Source: a bacterium
Lineage (GTDB): Bacteria > SZUA-79 > Acidulodesulfobacterales > Acidulodesulfobacteraceae
Length of the DNA stretch: 10,285 bases
Assembly (NCBI GenBank): GCA_021806125.1
Contig: JAJZYC010000043.1
Coordinates: forward strand, 1-10,285
Direction: 5' to 3'
Below the pieces are notes generated by a model. The model worked only from the letters and a program-made list of their open reading frames with translations. It did no database searches and was not told the DNA's origin. Positions 1-6,708 of this stretch are shown here, piece by piece; within the stretch, counting starts at the first letter, position 1, and each line of letters starts with the position of its first letter. A program made the translations under genes and the position numbers.

Positions 1-1000
1 TAAAAATAGCCGGGATTGCCTATTGCGCAGACGGCTGCGGCTTTTTTACCTTTTAAATCCGCACAGGGGATTGCGTTATTTCTGGATACAAGTTTATCCG
101 GCTTATAATACGAATAAAATACAGGGCAATTTTTGTTGTATTTTTTTATTTTTATTTCGGCGTCGTTCTTAAATTCGGAAGGATTTGCTAAAAGTTCGGG
201 CTTGCATTTGTTGATAACGATAATATCGGCATATTTTAAGACGCTCAGGGGTTCCCTTAAAATTCCGGCGGGAATGACGTTTTGTATAAAAATATCGATA
301 TTTGCGTCGATGAGGAGTATATTTATATTTTTTTTGACGTTTAACGCCGTAAAACCATCGTCCAGAATTGCTATTTTTTTACTCCGGTCGAATTCGTCAT
401 GAACGTCTTTATATGCACATTTACCGGAAATTTCTATATCGTCCGTTGCCTGAACGGATGCGGCATTAATTTCTTCTTCGTTGCCATGAAACATATCCGC
501 GCCGGTTTCGGCAAGATTATAATATATTTCGTCGTTATTCAGGCAGATTTTTGCCGCAGAAAACCTGTTTTTAGATACTATTACGGGAATATTTATTTTT
601 TCCGACCAGAATTTTTCGATTAAAAGAACCGCTTCGTCGGGTAACTTTTCTCTAAAGGCAGGAATCTCATACTCCCAGCCGGCTACATAGACTTTTTTTT
701 TAAGCGCCCTTTATATCCGCGGGTTATAATGCAGGGTTTTAATTCTTTTTCGTATAAGTATTGGGCTAAACTATAGGCAAAAGGGGTTTTTCCCGACCCG
801 CCAAAATTTATATTCCCGAAACTGAGCGTAAATATGCCGGGGTCTTTTGCTTTTGCGCCGCTTATCCCTCTTTTTATTTTAGAAAAACCGATAACGGCAA
901 AAGATAACAGAATAAGGGGCAGTTTAATAAAAAATTCAAACAATCCGCCTTTACCTTTCCTGTTCGTCAAAAAATTCAGTATATGTTTATAAAGCTTCAT
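1..1000 (-). CDS. lpxK: Tetraacyldisaccharide 4'-kinase LpxK, frameshifted at an A9 run, C-terminus beyond the left edge
   Basis: LpxK uses ATP to phosphorylate the 4' position of the lipid A disaccharide at the inner face of the cytoplasmic membrane. Residues 1-103 show a hydrophobic membrane-contact segment (about 23-39), a P-loop of the LpxK type (GNINFGGSGKT, about 62-72) and the following ITRGYKG motif. The frame then hits a stop just after an A9 run (stop at about 683-685). In the -1 frame the protein resumes at once (VYVAGWEYEIPAF) and stays open for about 230 codons to the left edge, carrying the family motifs ILDDGF, PAGILREP and AIGNPGYF. The spacing from the P-loop Lys to DDG is about 143 residues, longer than I recall for E. 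coli LpxK (about 86), so an insertion is likely. The start lies 9 bases after the aminotransferase stop; no clear Shine-Dalgarno is visible. Identity is secure. Whether the break is real, recoded or a sequencing error is open. Confidence 0.9.
692..701 (-). other. A9 homopolymer with in-frame A AAA AAG slippery heptamer in lpxK
   Basis: On the coding strand, nine A residues end in a G so that the zero-frame codons are TTA AAA AAA AAG. The last seven bases form A AAA AAG in the phase used by the dnaX -1 frameshift site. A -1 slip turns the next codons from TCT ATG TAG (stop) into GTC TAT GTA GCC, which continues LpxK. An AGGG element lies about 10 bases upstream, and a possible hairpin lies 11 bases downstream (positions 657-680: GGC/GCC and GGGA/UUCC stems separated by a U-U mismatch, 8-base loop). 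One extra A in the DNA or transcript would have the same effect, so transcriptional slippage or a homopolymer error explain it equally well. Confidence 0.55.
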
Positions 1001-1009
1001 AGCGAAATT

Positions 1010-2206
1010 TCATAGTAAATCTACGGATTCTTTTATTCTGTTTAAACCTTCTTTTATAACATCTAATCCGGTAGCAAAAGATAATCTTATAAAATTATCG
1101 TTGCCGAATTCAACGCCCGGAACGGCGGCGACGAGATATTTATCTAAAAGATAACCGCAAAATTCGGCAGAAGAATTGATTATATCGCCGTTTGAGTTTT
1201 TTAATTTTCCGAATACTTTTGAAATATCGACGAAAAGATAAAAAGCCCCGTCGGGTTTTACCGGAACCATGCTTTTAATGTTTTTATCGAAAAAATCGAG
1301 CATATAATCCCTTCTTTTCTGAAATTCGTCCCGCATCATATTGCTGAATTCGTATCCGCCCTTTAACGCCGCAAGCGCGCCGTACTGTGCAAAAGTAGCA
1401 GGATTAGAAGTGCTCTGGGACTGGATGTTGTTCATAGCCGCGATTAAATCCCCGGGACCCGCCGTATAGCCTATCCTGAAGCCGGTCATAGAATAAGTTT
1501 TGGAAACGGCGTTGACGGCGATAGTATATTCTTTCATAGATTTATCTGCCATTAAAGCGTTAAAAAATTTTTTGCCGTCGAATATTATCTTTTCGTATAT
1601 ATCGTCGGTTATAATATATAACCTGCGTTTTTTTGCAAAATTTGCTATTTCTATTATATCTTTTTCATCCATCAGGACGCCGGTAGGATTTGACGGACTG
1701 TTTATTATAACGCCCCTTGTTTTGCCGGTTAAATTTTTTTCAAGCAGTTTAAGGTTGAATTTAAAATTGTTTTTAGACGTATCAGCCGTTACCGGAACTC
1801 CGCCGGAAAGTTTTATAATTTCGGTGTATGAAACCCAGTAAGGAGAAGGAACTATAATTTCGTCTCCGTCGTTCAGCATAGCCGAAAAAAGATTGTACAA
1901 GGAATGTTTTCCGCCGCAGGATACTATTATTTCCGAGTTTTCATATTTTACGCCGTAATCTGCCGAAAATTTTTCGGCAATAGCGGTTTTCAGTTCGTCT
2001 ATGCCCGAAACTGGCGTATATTTGGTCTGCCCTTTGTCAAGGGCATCTTTTACGGCATTTTTTATATAATCGGGCGTGTCGAAATCCGGTTCGCCCGCTC
2101 CGAAACTTACGACGTTTTTTCCTTCGCTTTTTAGTTTTTTTGCTTTTGCCGTAATCGCAAGAGTAGCCGACGGCTTGATTAAAGAAGCTCTACATGAGAG
2201 TTTCAT
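1010..2206 (-). CDS. Pyridoxal-phosphate-dependent aspartate (possibly also prephenate) aminotransferase, class I
   Basis: This 398-residue protein is a complete fold-type I aminotransferase of the class Ib aspartate aminotransferase group. It would transfer amino groups between aspartate and 2-oxoglutarate in the cytoplasm. Visible features are the N-terminal FGAGEPDFDTP motif (35-45), GGK at 98-100, Trp124 that stacks on the cofactor, NSPSNPTG (169-176, Asn173), the D-x-x-Y pair Asp201/Tyr204, the Schiff-base Lys236 in SKTYSMTGFRIGY, and the substrate-carboxylate Arg374 in FIRLSFAT. The Lys in GGKHSLYN resembles enzymes of this group that also accept prephenate, but that cannot be settled here. 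The start is set by a strong AAAGGAG at 2213-2219, six bases upstream and inside coaD; the two genes overlap by 17 bases, suggesting translational coupling. The lpxK start follows its stop by 9 bases. Confidence 0.93.
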   Translation of the reverse strand: MKLSCRASLIKPSATLAITAKAKKLKSEGKNVVSFGAGEPDFDTPDYIKNAVKDALDKGQTKYTPVSGIDELKTAIAEKFSADYGVKYENSEIIVSCGGKHSLYNLFSAMLNDGDEIIVPSPYWVSYTEIIKLSGGVPVTADTSKNNFKFNLKLLEKNLTGKTRGVIINSPSNPTGVLMDEKDIIEIANFAKKRRLYIITDDIYEKIIFDGKKFFNALMADKSMKEYTIAVNAVSKTYSMTGFRIGYTAGPGDLIAAMNNIQSQSTSNPATFAQYGALAALKGGYEFSNMMRDEFQKRRDYMLDFFDKNIKSMVPVKPDGAFYLFVDISKVFGKLKNSNGDIINSSAEFCGYLLDKYLVAAVPGVEFGNDNFIRLSFATGLDVIKEGLNRIKESVDLL

Positions 2207-2726
2207 CGTTTTCTCCTTTCGCGTAAATTTTAGAAAGCTCTTCGGCTATCGCCGGAGGAACCATGCTTGAAACGTCTCCTCCAAGTCTGGAAATTTCCTT
2301 GACTATAGTGGAACTTAAAAAAGAATACTTTTCGGCTGTCATCATAAATATAGTTTCTATGTCTGAATTGAGCGTCCTGTTTGTTGTTGCAAGCTGAAGT
2401 TCGTACTCGAAGTCGGAAACCGCCCTTAAGCCTCTTATTATAACTTTTGCCCCTATGCTTTCGACGTATTTTACTAAAAGCCCTTTTAAGCCTATCACTG
2501 CCACTCTCTCCGCGTCTATTTCCTTGTCGTTTTTTATAATTCTGTTTATCAGTTCTATGCGCATCGACTGCGGGAAAAGATAGGGCTTTTTTTTATTGCA
2601 CGCTACGGCTACTATAACCTTGTCGAACACGTTGAGGCTTCTTTTTAGAACGTCTAAATGACCGTAAGTTACGGGGTCGAACGAACCCGGATAAACGGCG
2701 GTTTTGTATTTAATAGAATCTGCCAT
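2190..2726 (-). CDS. coaD: Phosphopantetheine adenylyltransferase CoaD
   Basis: CoaD joins 4'-phosphopantetheine and ATP to give dephospho-CoA, the penultimate step of coenzyme A synthesis. The nucleotidyltransferase signature AVYPGSFDPVTYGH near the N-terminus contains the T-x-G-H adenylylation motif. RGLRAVSDFEYELQLA and the C-terminal FLSSTIVKE are the other two CoaD hallmarks. From this ATG the protein is 178 residues, slightly longer than the usual 160-170. A second in-frame ATG at 2744 adds six residues (MVKINL); neither start has a convincing Shine-Dalgarno, and the chosen one brings the N-terminus closer to family length. The gene is first in the minus-strand run coaD, aminotransferase, lpxK. 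Its last 17 bases overlap the aminotransferase gene and supply that gene's ribosome binding site. coaD lies near lipopolysaccharide genes in other bacteria (E. coli kdtA-coaD), which fits the lpxK neighbour. Confidence 0.94.
   Translation of the reverse strand: MADSIKYKTAVYPGSFDPVTYGHLDVLKRSLNVFDKVIVAVACNKKKPYLFPQSMRIELINRIIKNDKEIDAERVAVIGLKGLLVKYVESIGAKVIIRGLRAVSDFEYELQLATTNRTLNSDIETIFMMTAEKYSFLSSTIVKEISRLGGDVSSMVPPAIAEELSKIYAKGENDETLM
2213..2219 (-). promoter_or_regulatory. Shine-Dalgarno site for the aminotransferase gene, embedded in coaD
   Basis: The coding-strand sequence AAAGGAG lies six bases before the ATG at 2204-2206 and inside the last codons of coaD. It fixes the start and suggests that the two proteins are made by coupled translation. 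Confidence 0.8.
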
Positions 2727-2819
2727 AAGGTTTATTTTTACCATAAAACAGATAAAATTGCAATTGCCAAAAAAATATAATATTTATTATAATCTTATAA
2801 AATACGAAGGCATAACTGA

Positions 2820-2828
2820 TGGTATAAT
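2820..2828 (+). promoter_or_regulatory. Extended -10 promoter of the diguanylate cyclase gene
   Basis: TGG-TATAAT is a perfect -10 hexamer with the TGn extension. No good -35 hexamer is present at 16-18 bases, which extended -10 promoters can tolerate. Only nine bases separate the hexamer from the ATG at 2838, so transcription would begin 1-4 bases before or at the start codon. There is no Shine-Dalgarno. The 93-base gap it sits in (2745-2837) also has to hold the divergent coaD promoter. For that I see only weak minus-strand candidates (TTGGCA or TTGCAA with poor -10 boxes). Confidence 0.55.
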
Positions 2829-2837
2829 ATTAGATAT

Positions 2838-4907
2838 ATGAATAATAAAGAGGCGCGCGGAGCTTATTCCGCATTTAATAAACTGCTATGTCCTATACTG
2901 GCTATAAACGATAAATACGACGTAATATTTCTAAATAAAACCGCGGAAGAAGTATATAAGAACAATATTAACCGCGTTAATAAATCGGACGCAGACCTTC
3001 TTAACGCGGAAGGCACAGTCGGCAAGTGCTATAAAATATCTCACGGCTACGACAAACCCTGCTTCGAACTTGGAGAAAACTGCCCGTTAAGGGAACTTAT
3101 TAATAACAGAGATAAAAATCGCGCCGCCGTCAATCATAACCACAAAGGACAGTTCTATAAAGTAGAAGCATACAGGGACGGCGGGGACGGCTCCTTATTT
3201 TTGGAATCCCACGTTAATATTTCCGAGTTTATTTCGGAAATAAATATAGTTAAAAAAGCCAAAGAAGACGTAGAATTATCCAAAAAAAGGCTTAAGACGT
3301 TTTTCGACGACCTTCCCGTTCCGTCGTTAATCGTTAACGTAGAATCCGGTCTTATTATAGACGCAAATAAAAAAGCCGTAGATTTTTACGGCTATTCCAA
3401 AGAAGAATTTGCGCATATGACTATTGCCGTTATAAATCCGTTTATATCGATTGAAGAAACTATAGATTTCAGGGCTAAAGCCTTAAAAGAAGGTTATAAT
3501 TTTGCGGTTTTCAAACACAGGCTTAAAAACGGAAGATTAAGGGACGTAGAAGCTAATATCTCCGGATTTGTCTATGACGGCAAGACTTATATTCAGGTCA
3601 TTATAAACGACGTCACTGAAAAAAAAGCCGTTGAAGAGAGGCTTAAAGAGTCGGAAGAGCTTTTCAGGATTATGGCGGATAATATGCCGGTAGGATTAGA
3701 TATGCACAGAGAGAAATTTATTTACGTCAATCCCGCACTTCAAAATATGCTCGGTTATACTTCGGATGAACTGAAAAATATGTTCTTCTGGGAAATACTG
3801 GCGGAGGAATATCAAGATGAAGCAAAAAGAGCTATTAAGGAAGGACTTGACGGTATAAGTTATAAACATTACGTAACGTTTAAAGCGATTAAAAAATCGG
3901 GCGAAGAATTATGGGCATATATTTATGGCAGTTCGATTAAATATAAAGGCGAAGTTGTAAGAATAGCAAGCTTTATCGACATTACCGAAATGGTTAATTT
4001 AAGGAATTCTATCGAACAGGAAAGGAACCTTTTTAAGATATTAATCGAAAATATTTATTCGGGCATAGCCTTATACGGAAAAGATAAATTTTTATACGTG
4101 AATTCGGCGCTTCTTAATTTATTCGGATTGACAAAAGAAGAGTTTCTAAATAAAAGCGTAACCAATTTTTTCGATATAGAAGAAAATCAGCTTTATTCCT
4201 CAAATGTTTCATTATTCAATGTGCACCATAACAGCGAATTTTCATCCAGGTTTATTTATAAATATACAGATAAAACTGACAATGTCAGGTATATCGATTT
4301 ATTCAGGACGGCAGTTGCTTATGGCGGAAAGGAAACCGGCCTCGCTATTTTTACCGACGTAACGGGCCAGATATTCAGGGAGCAGAATATACTCGTAGAA
4401 AAAGACATATATAAAGAGCTTTCCGAGATAGACACCCTGACCCAGATTTATAACAGGAGGGCTATGGACGCCAAGCTGACGGAACTTCTCAACTTAGCCA
4501 AAAGATATAGCAGGCCGTTATCCCTTATAATGTTCGATATAGACAGGTTCAAAAACATAAACGATACTTTCGGCCACTCTACGGGAGATTTAATACTTAA
4601 AGAACTTGCCGCCGCCGCCAAAGAAGACCTGAGGAATACGGATTTTTTTGCAAGATACGGCGGAGAAGAATTTATTGTTATAGCTCCCGAAACGCCCCTC
4701 AAAACGGCAAAAGAACTTGCCGAAAGATTGAGATTAAAGGTTCAGGGGCATGATTTTAAAATAGGAAGAGGCGTTACTATCAGCCTCGGCGTGGCGTCGT
4801 TAACGGACAACGACGACGAACGCGGCATTGTCAATCGTGTCGATTCGGCGCTTTATAAGGCAAAAGAGCTCGGGAGAAATTTAGTTTACAGCGAAAATTT
4901 TGATTGA
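2838..4907 (+). CDS. Multi-PAS sensory diguanylate cyclase (four PAS modules and GGDEF)
   Basis: This 689-residue protein should make cyclic di-GMP from two GTP in response to signals sensed by PAS domains. No membrane segment is visible, so it looks cytoplasmic. PAS-1 covers about 12-130 and has a Cys-rich motif (Cys64, His69, Cys75, Cys82). PAS-2 spans about 153-262, PAS-3 about 275-385 and PAS-4 about 398-510, with typical linkers such as DVTEKKAVEERLKESEELF between modules. The GGDEF domain (about 525-689) has FDIDRFKNINDTFGH (566-580), the active-site loop RYGGEEF with GGEEF at 608-612, and an RNTD inhibitory site (599-602) five residues upstream, so the enzyme looks active and feedback-inhibited. 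No EAL domain is present. The gene is alone on its strand; a promoter lies immediately upstream with no Shine-Dalgarno. The input signal is unknown. Confidence 0.93.
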   Translation: MNNKEARGAYSAFNKLLCPILAINDKYDVIFLNKTAEEVYKNNINRVNKSDADLLNAEGTVGKCYKISHGYDKPCFELGENCPLRELINNRDKNRAAVNHNHKGQFYKVEAYRDGGDGSLFLESHVNISEFISEINIVKKAKEDVELSKKRLKTFFDDLPVPSLIVNVESGLIIDANKKAVDFYGYSKEEFAHMTIAVINPFISIEETIDFRAKALKEGYNFAVFKHRLKNGRLRDVEANISGFVYDGKTYIQVIINDVTEKKAVEERLKESEELFRIMADNMPVGLDMHREKFIYVNPALQNMLGYTSDELKNMFFWEILAEEYQDEAKRAIKEGLDGISYKHYVTFKAIKKSGEELWAYIYGSSIKYKGEVVRIASFIDITEMVNLRNSIEQERNLFKILIENIYSGIALYGKDKFLYVNSALLNLFGLTKEEFLNKSVTNFFDIEENQLYSSNVSLFNVHHNSEFSSRFIYKYTDKTDNVRYIDLFRTAVAYGGKETGLAIFTDVTGQIFREQNILVEKDIYKELSEIDTLTQIYNRRAMDAKLTELLNLAKRYSRPLSLIMFDIDRFKNINDTFGHSTGDLILKELAAAAKEDLRNTDFFARYGGEEFIVIAPETPLKTAKELAERLRLKVQGHDFKIGRGVTISLGVASLTDNDDERGIVNRVDSALYKAKELGRNLVYSENFD

Positions 4908-4994
4908 TTTGTTTTTTAAAATTTGATAAACTTTAAAATCTATCTGTTTAAATTAAATAAATATTAAATATTCAAACAAAGGAGCAAGCTATTT
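4908..4994 (+). promoter_or_regulatory. Leader and probable promoter region of rpsT
   Basis: This AT-rich 87-base gap separates the diguanylate cyclase stop from rpsT. The Shine-Dalgarno AAAGGAG is at 4978-4984, ten bases before the ATG, a slightly long spacing. TTGATT (4904-4909) or TTGATA (4923-4928) could be -35 boxes, but matching -10 boxes are poor. No GC-rich hairpin with a T-run terminates the upstream gene, so read-through from it is possible. Confidence 0.4.
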
Positions 4995-5261
4995 ATGGCA
5001 AATCATAAATCTGCGGAAAAAAGAGCAAGGCAGACTAAAAAAAGAACTGAGCGGAATACCGGCAGTTTATCTAAAATGAAGACGGGAATTAAAAAACTTA
5101 AAGCCGCCGTTGCCGAAAACGATAAGGAAAAGGTCGTTTCGCTTTTTAACGCAAACGTATCTTATATTATGCAGTTAGCCGCAAAAAAAATAATACACGG
5201 GAATAACGCGTCGAGAAAAGTTTCTGCGCTTGCAAAACTCAAGAATACTATAAACGGCTAA
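4995..5261 (+). CDS. rpsT: Small ribosomal subunit protein S20
   Basis: S20 binds 16S rRNA early in assembly of the 30S subunit. The 88-residue, Lys/Arg-rich helical protein starts with the family signature MANHKSAEKRARQ. It keeps the second conserved block around AAKKIIHGNNASRKVSALAK near the C-terminus. Length matches the family (about 85-90). A clear Shine-Dalgarno (AAAGGAG) precedes the ATG. The gene is convergent with holA and their coding ends overlap by 14 bases, so rpsT transcription must end inside the antisense of holA. A stable hairpin at 5303-5331 might form the 3' end of the message. rpsT next to holA is a common arrangement in many bacteria. Confidence 0.97.
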   Translation: MANHKSAEKRARQTKKRTERNTGSLSKMKTGIKKLKAAVAENDKEKVVSLFNANVSYIMQLAAKKIIHGNNASRKVSALAKLKNTING

Positions 5262-6219
5262 GCTTAAAAATAAATTCCTCGAAAATCAAATCAGGCGGAT
5301 ACGACGTCGTCTTAAGTTTTAAGTCGGCGTCTTCCAAAAGTTCGACGGTCTTTTTTAGCTCCCGGATATTAAAGTTCGACAGATTTTTTATAAATTTATT
5401 TTTCAGGAAAGGCAGGACGGAGTTTACGCTTAAAATAGTTTCAAAATCCATGCCGGACTGTTCCTGCATCTTTGCCTTGTGCAGTTTTCTTATCTCGCTG
5501 TAGAGTATCGATATAATTTTTATAGGTTCTTCCCCGTCGCCGTAAATAATATTAAATATCGAAAACGCCGCTTTTAAATCCCGGTCTAAAATTTTGTCCG
5601 TTAAATCGAATATATTAAATTTTTTTGAAAGGGTAATGACGGATTTGATTTTGTTTAAAGGTATTTCTTTATCTTTATCGGTTTTAGCAATACCGGAAGC
5701 TAATTTATTAAGTTCGGAATCTATATTTAAAATATTATTTCCAGTATAGCGCATTATATAATATGCGGCTTCGTCGGAAAGCGCCATGCCTTTTTCTTTG
5801 GACAGGTTTTTAATATACGGAGGCAGTTCGCTGTCGTATAAAAGTCTTATCTTATAGAGCTTTATATAATCTTTATTTTTAGATTCCTTAAAAAATTTTG
5901 TATTCTCTTTGATTTTAGAATTTTTATAATAAAATATTACGACCGTATCCGGAGAAGGAGATTTTATATATTCCAGCATATTTTCGTCGTTAAGGAACGA
6001 ATCGTCGAAATCTTCCACCTGGACGATTCGTTTTTCGGAGAATACCGGATAGCTTCCCGCTATATTTAAAAATTCGGATAATGACGGAGATATCAGCCTG
6101 TCGAAATTAAAATCGAACTGCTCTTTTTTTAAAACCGCGGATTTTATTTTCTCTATTTCTTTATTTATCCTAAACGCGTCTTCGCCGTAAAAAAAATATA
6201 TTAGGACTTGATTTTTCAT
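5248..6219 (-). CDS. holA: DNA polymerase III delta subunit HolA
   Basis: HolA is the wrench of the clamp loader that opens the beta clamp during replication. The 323-residue protein begins with the family pattern VLIYFFYGEDAFRINKEIEKIK and has the early block around FSEKRIVQVEDF (about 60-72). The middle helical region includes the conserved FNIFDLTDKIL, and the C-terminal collar domain ends with DLKLKTTSYPPDLIFEEF. There is no Walker A motif, as expected for delta. I chose the ATG at 6219. A TTG two codons upstream (6225) is also in frame but less likely. No Shine-Dalgarno is present. An extended -10 box (TGT-TATAAA) lies 11 bases before the ATG. The gene converges on rpsT and diverges from secG. 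Confidence 0.93.
   Translation of the reverse strand: MKNQVLIYFFYGEDAFRINKEIEKIKSAVLKKEQFDFNFDRLISPSLSEFLNIAGSYPVFSEKRIVQVEDFDDSFLNDENMLEYIKSPSPDTVVIFYYKNSKIKENTKFFKESKNKDYIKLYKIRLLYDSELPPYIKNLSKEKGMALSDEAAYYIMRYTGNNILNIDSELNKLASGIAKTDKDKEIPLNKIKSVITLSKKFNIFDLTDKILDRDLKAAFSIFNIIYGDGEEPIKIISILYSEIRKLHKAKMQEQSGMDFETILSVNSVLPFLKNKFIKNLSNFNIRELKKTVELLEDADLKLKTTSYPPDLIFEEFIFKLSRL
5303..5331 (+). other. Imperfect inverted repeat able to form a hairpin 41 bases after the rpsT stop
   Basis: The two arms (5303-5314 and 5320-5331) pair at 11 of 12 positions, counting one G-U and with one U-U mismatch, around a five-base loop. It lies within the holA coding end, on the antisense strand for holA. No T-run follows on either strand, so it is not a standard intrinsic terminator. 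It could protect or define the rpsT 3' end, or could be chance within coding sequence. Confidence 0.35.
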
Positions 6220-6230
6220 ATTCAATAAAT

Positions 6231-6239
6231 TTTATAACA
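6231..6239 (-). promoter_or_regulatory. Extended -10 promoter candidate for holA
   Basis: Read on the minus strand this is TGT-TATAAA (five of six to TATAAT plus the TGn extension). It ends 11 bases before the holA ATG at 6219, giving a predicted leader of about five bases or fewer. No recognisable -35 box and no Shine-Dalgarno are present. The sequence around it is very AT-rich, so a chance match is possible. Confidence 0.4.
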
Positions 6240-6274
6240 AAAAAGATTTTTTTAAAAGTTCATAAAGTTATAGG

Positions 6275-6303
6275 TTGACTTTTTTATTGTATTTTATTAT
6301 CAT
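6275..6303 (+). promoter_or_regulatory. Sigma-70-type promoter of secG
   Basis: TTGACT (6275-6280, five of six to TTGACA) and TATCAT (6298-6303, five of six to TATAAT) are separated by an ideal 17 bases. The -10 box ends nine bases before the secG ATG, so the transcript would start within a few bases of the start codon. No Shine-Dalgarno is seen. Confidence 0.65.
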
Positions 6304-6312
6304 AAATTTATT

Positions 6313-6660
6313 ATGATGACGTTTTTAACGATTTTATTAATAGTGTCGGCCGTGTTTCTGGTTATCGTGATTCTTATGCAGCAGGGCAAAGGGCAGGAGA
6401 TGGGCGCCGTTTTCGGCGGAAGTTCGCAGACGATTTTCGGAGCGTCCGGAGCCGGTAATTTTTTAACTAAAGCTACGGCCGTTATAGCTATAATTTTTAT
6501 GGGTTCGGCTTTTTTTATATCGTATATTTCGGCGAAAAAGCAAAACCCCATATCGATTAAAAGCTATATTTCCAAGACTGCGCCGGCGGCCGCAAAATCT
6601 TCTTTGCCTCCACCTGCGCCGAAACAGGCTAAAGCGGTTTCTAAAAACGCCGCTAAATAA
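6313..6660 (+). CDS. secG: Protein translocase subunit SecG
   Basis: SecG is the small auxiliary subunit of the SecYEG channel in the inner membrane and helps SecA-driven protein export. The 115-residue protein has two hydrophobic helices (about residues 3-21 and 54-73). Between them lies the family's cytoplasmic loop ILMQQGKGQEMGAVFGGSSQ followed by TIFGASGAGNFLTKATA. The C-terminal tail is rich in Pro, Ala and Lys and is variable in the family. Two consecutive ATG codons (6313 and 6316) open the gene; neither has a Shine-Dalgarno. A good promoter ends nine bases upstream. A tRNA-Leu gene follows after 48 bases, an order also known from E. coli (secG-leuU), so the two may be co-transcribed. 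Confidence 0.95.
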   Translation: MMTFLTILLIVSAVFLVIVILMQQGKGQEMGAVFGGSSQTIFGASGAGNFLTKATAVIAIIFMGSAFFISYISAKKQNPISIKSYISKTAPAAAKSSLPPPAPKQAKAVSKNAAK

Positions 6661-6708
6661 ACTTAAGCAGCGAATTTTTTTATAAACACCGGATTTTATT
6701 TATATGAT

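Noticed and set aside
683..1000. A stand-alone 105-residue protein
   Set aside because: It is the N-terminal third of LpxK, and the rest of LpxK resumes in the -1 frame right at its stop, so it is not an independent small gene.
5301..5310. Perfect palindrome ACGACGTCGT as a protein-binding site
   Set aside because: It lies within the holA coding end and is short; no promoter is nearby. It may be chance.
6219..6225. TTG start for holA two codons upstream of the ATG
   Set aside because: There is no Shine-Dalgarno for either start, and the ATG is the more usual initiator and matches the family N-terminus.
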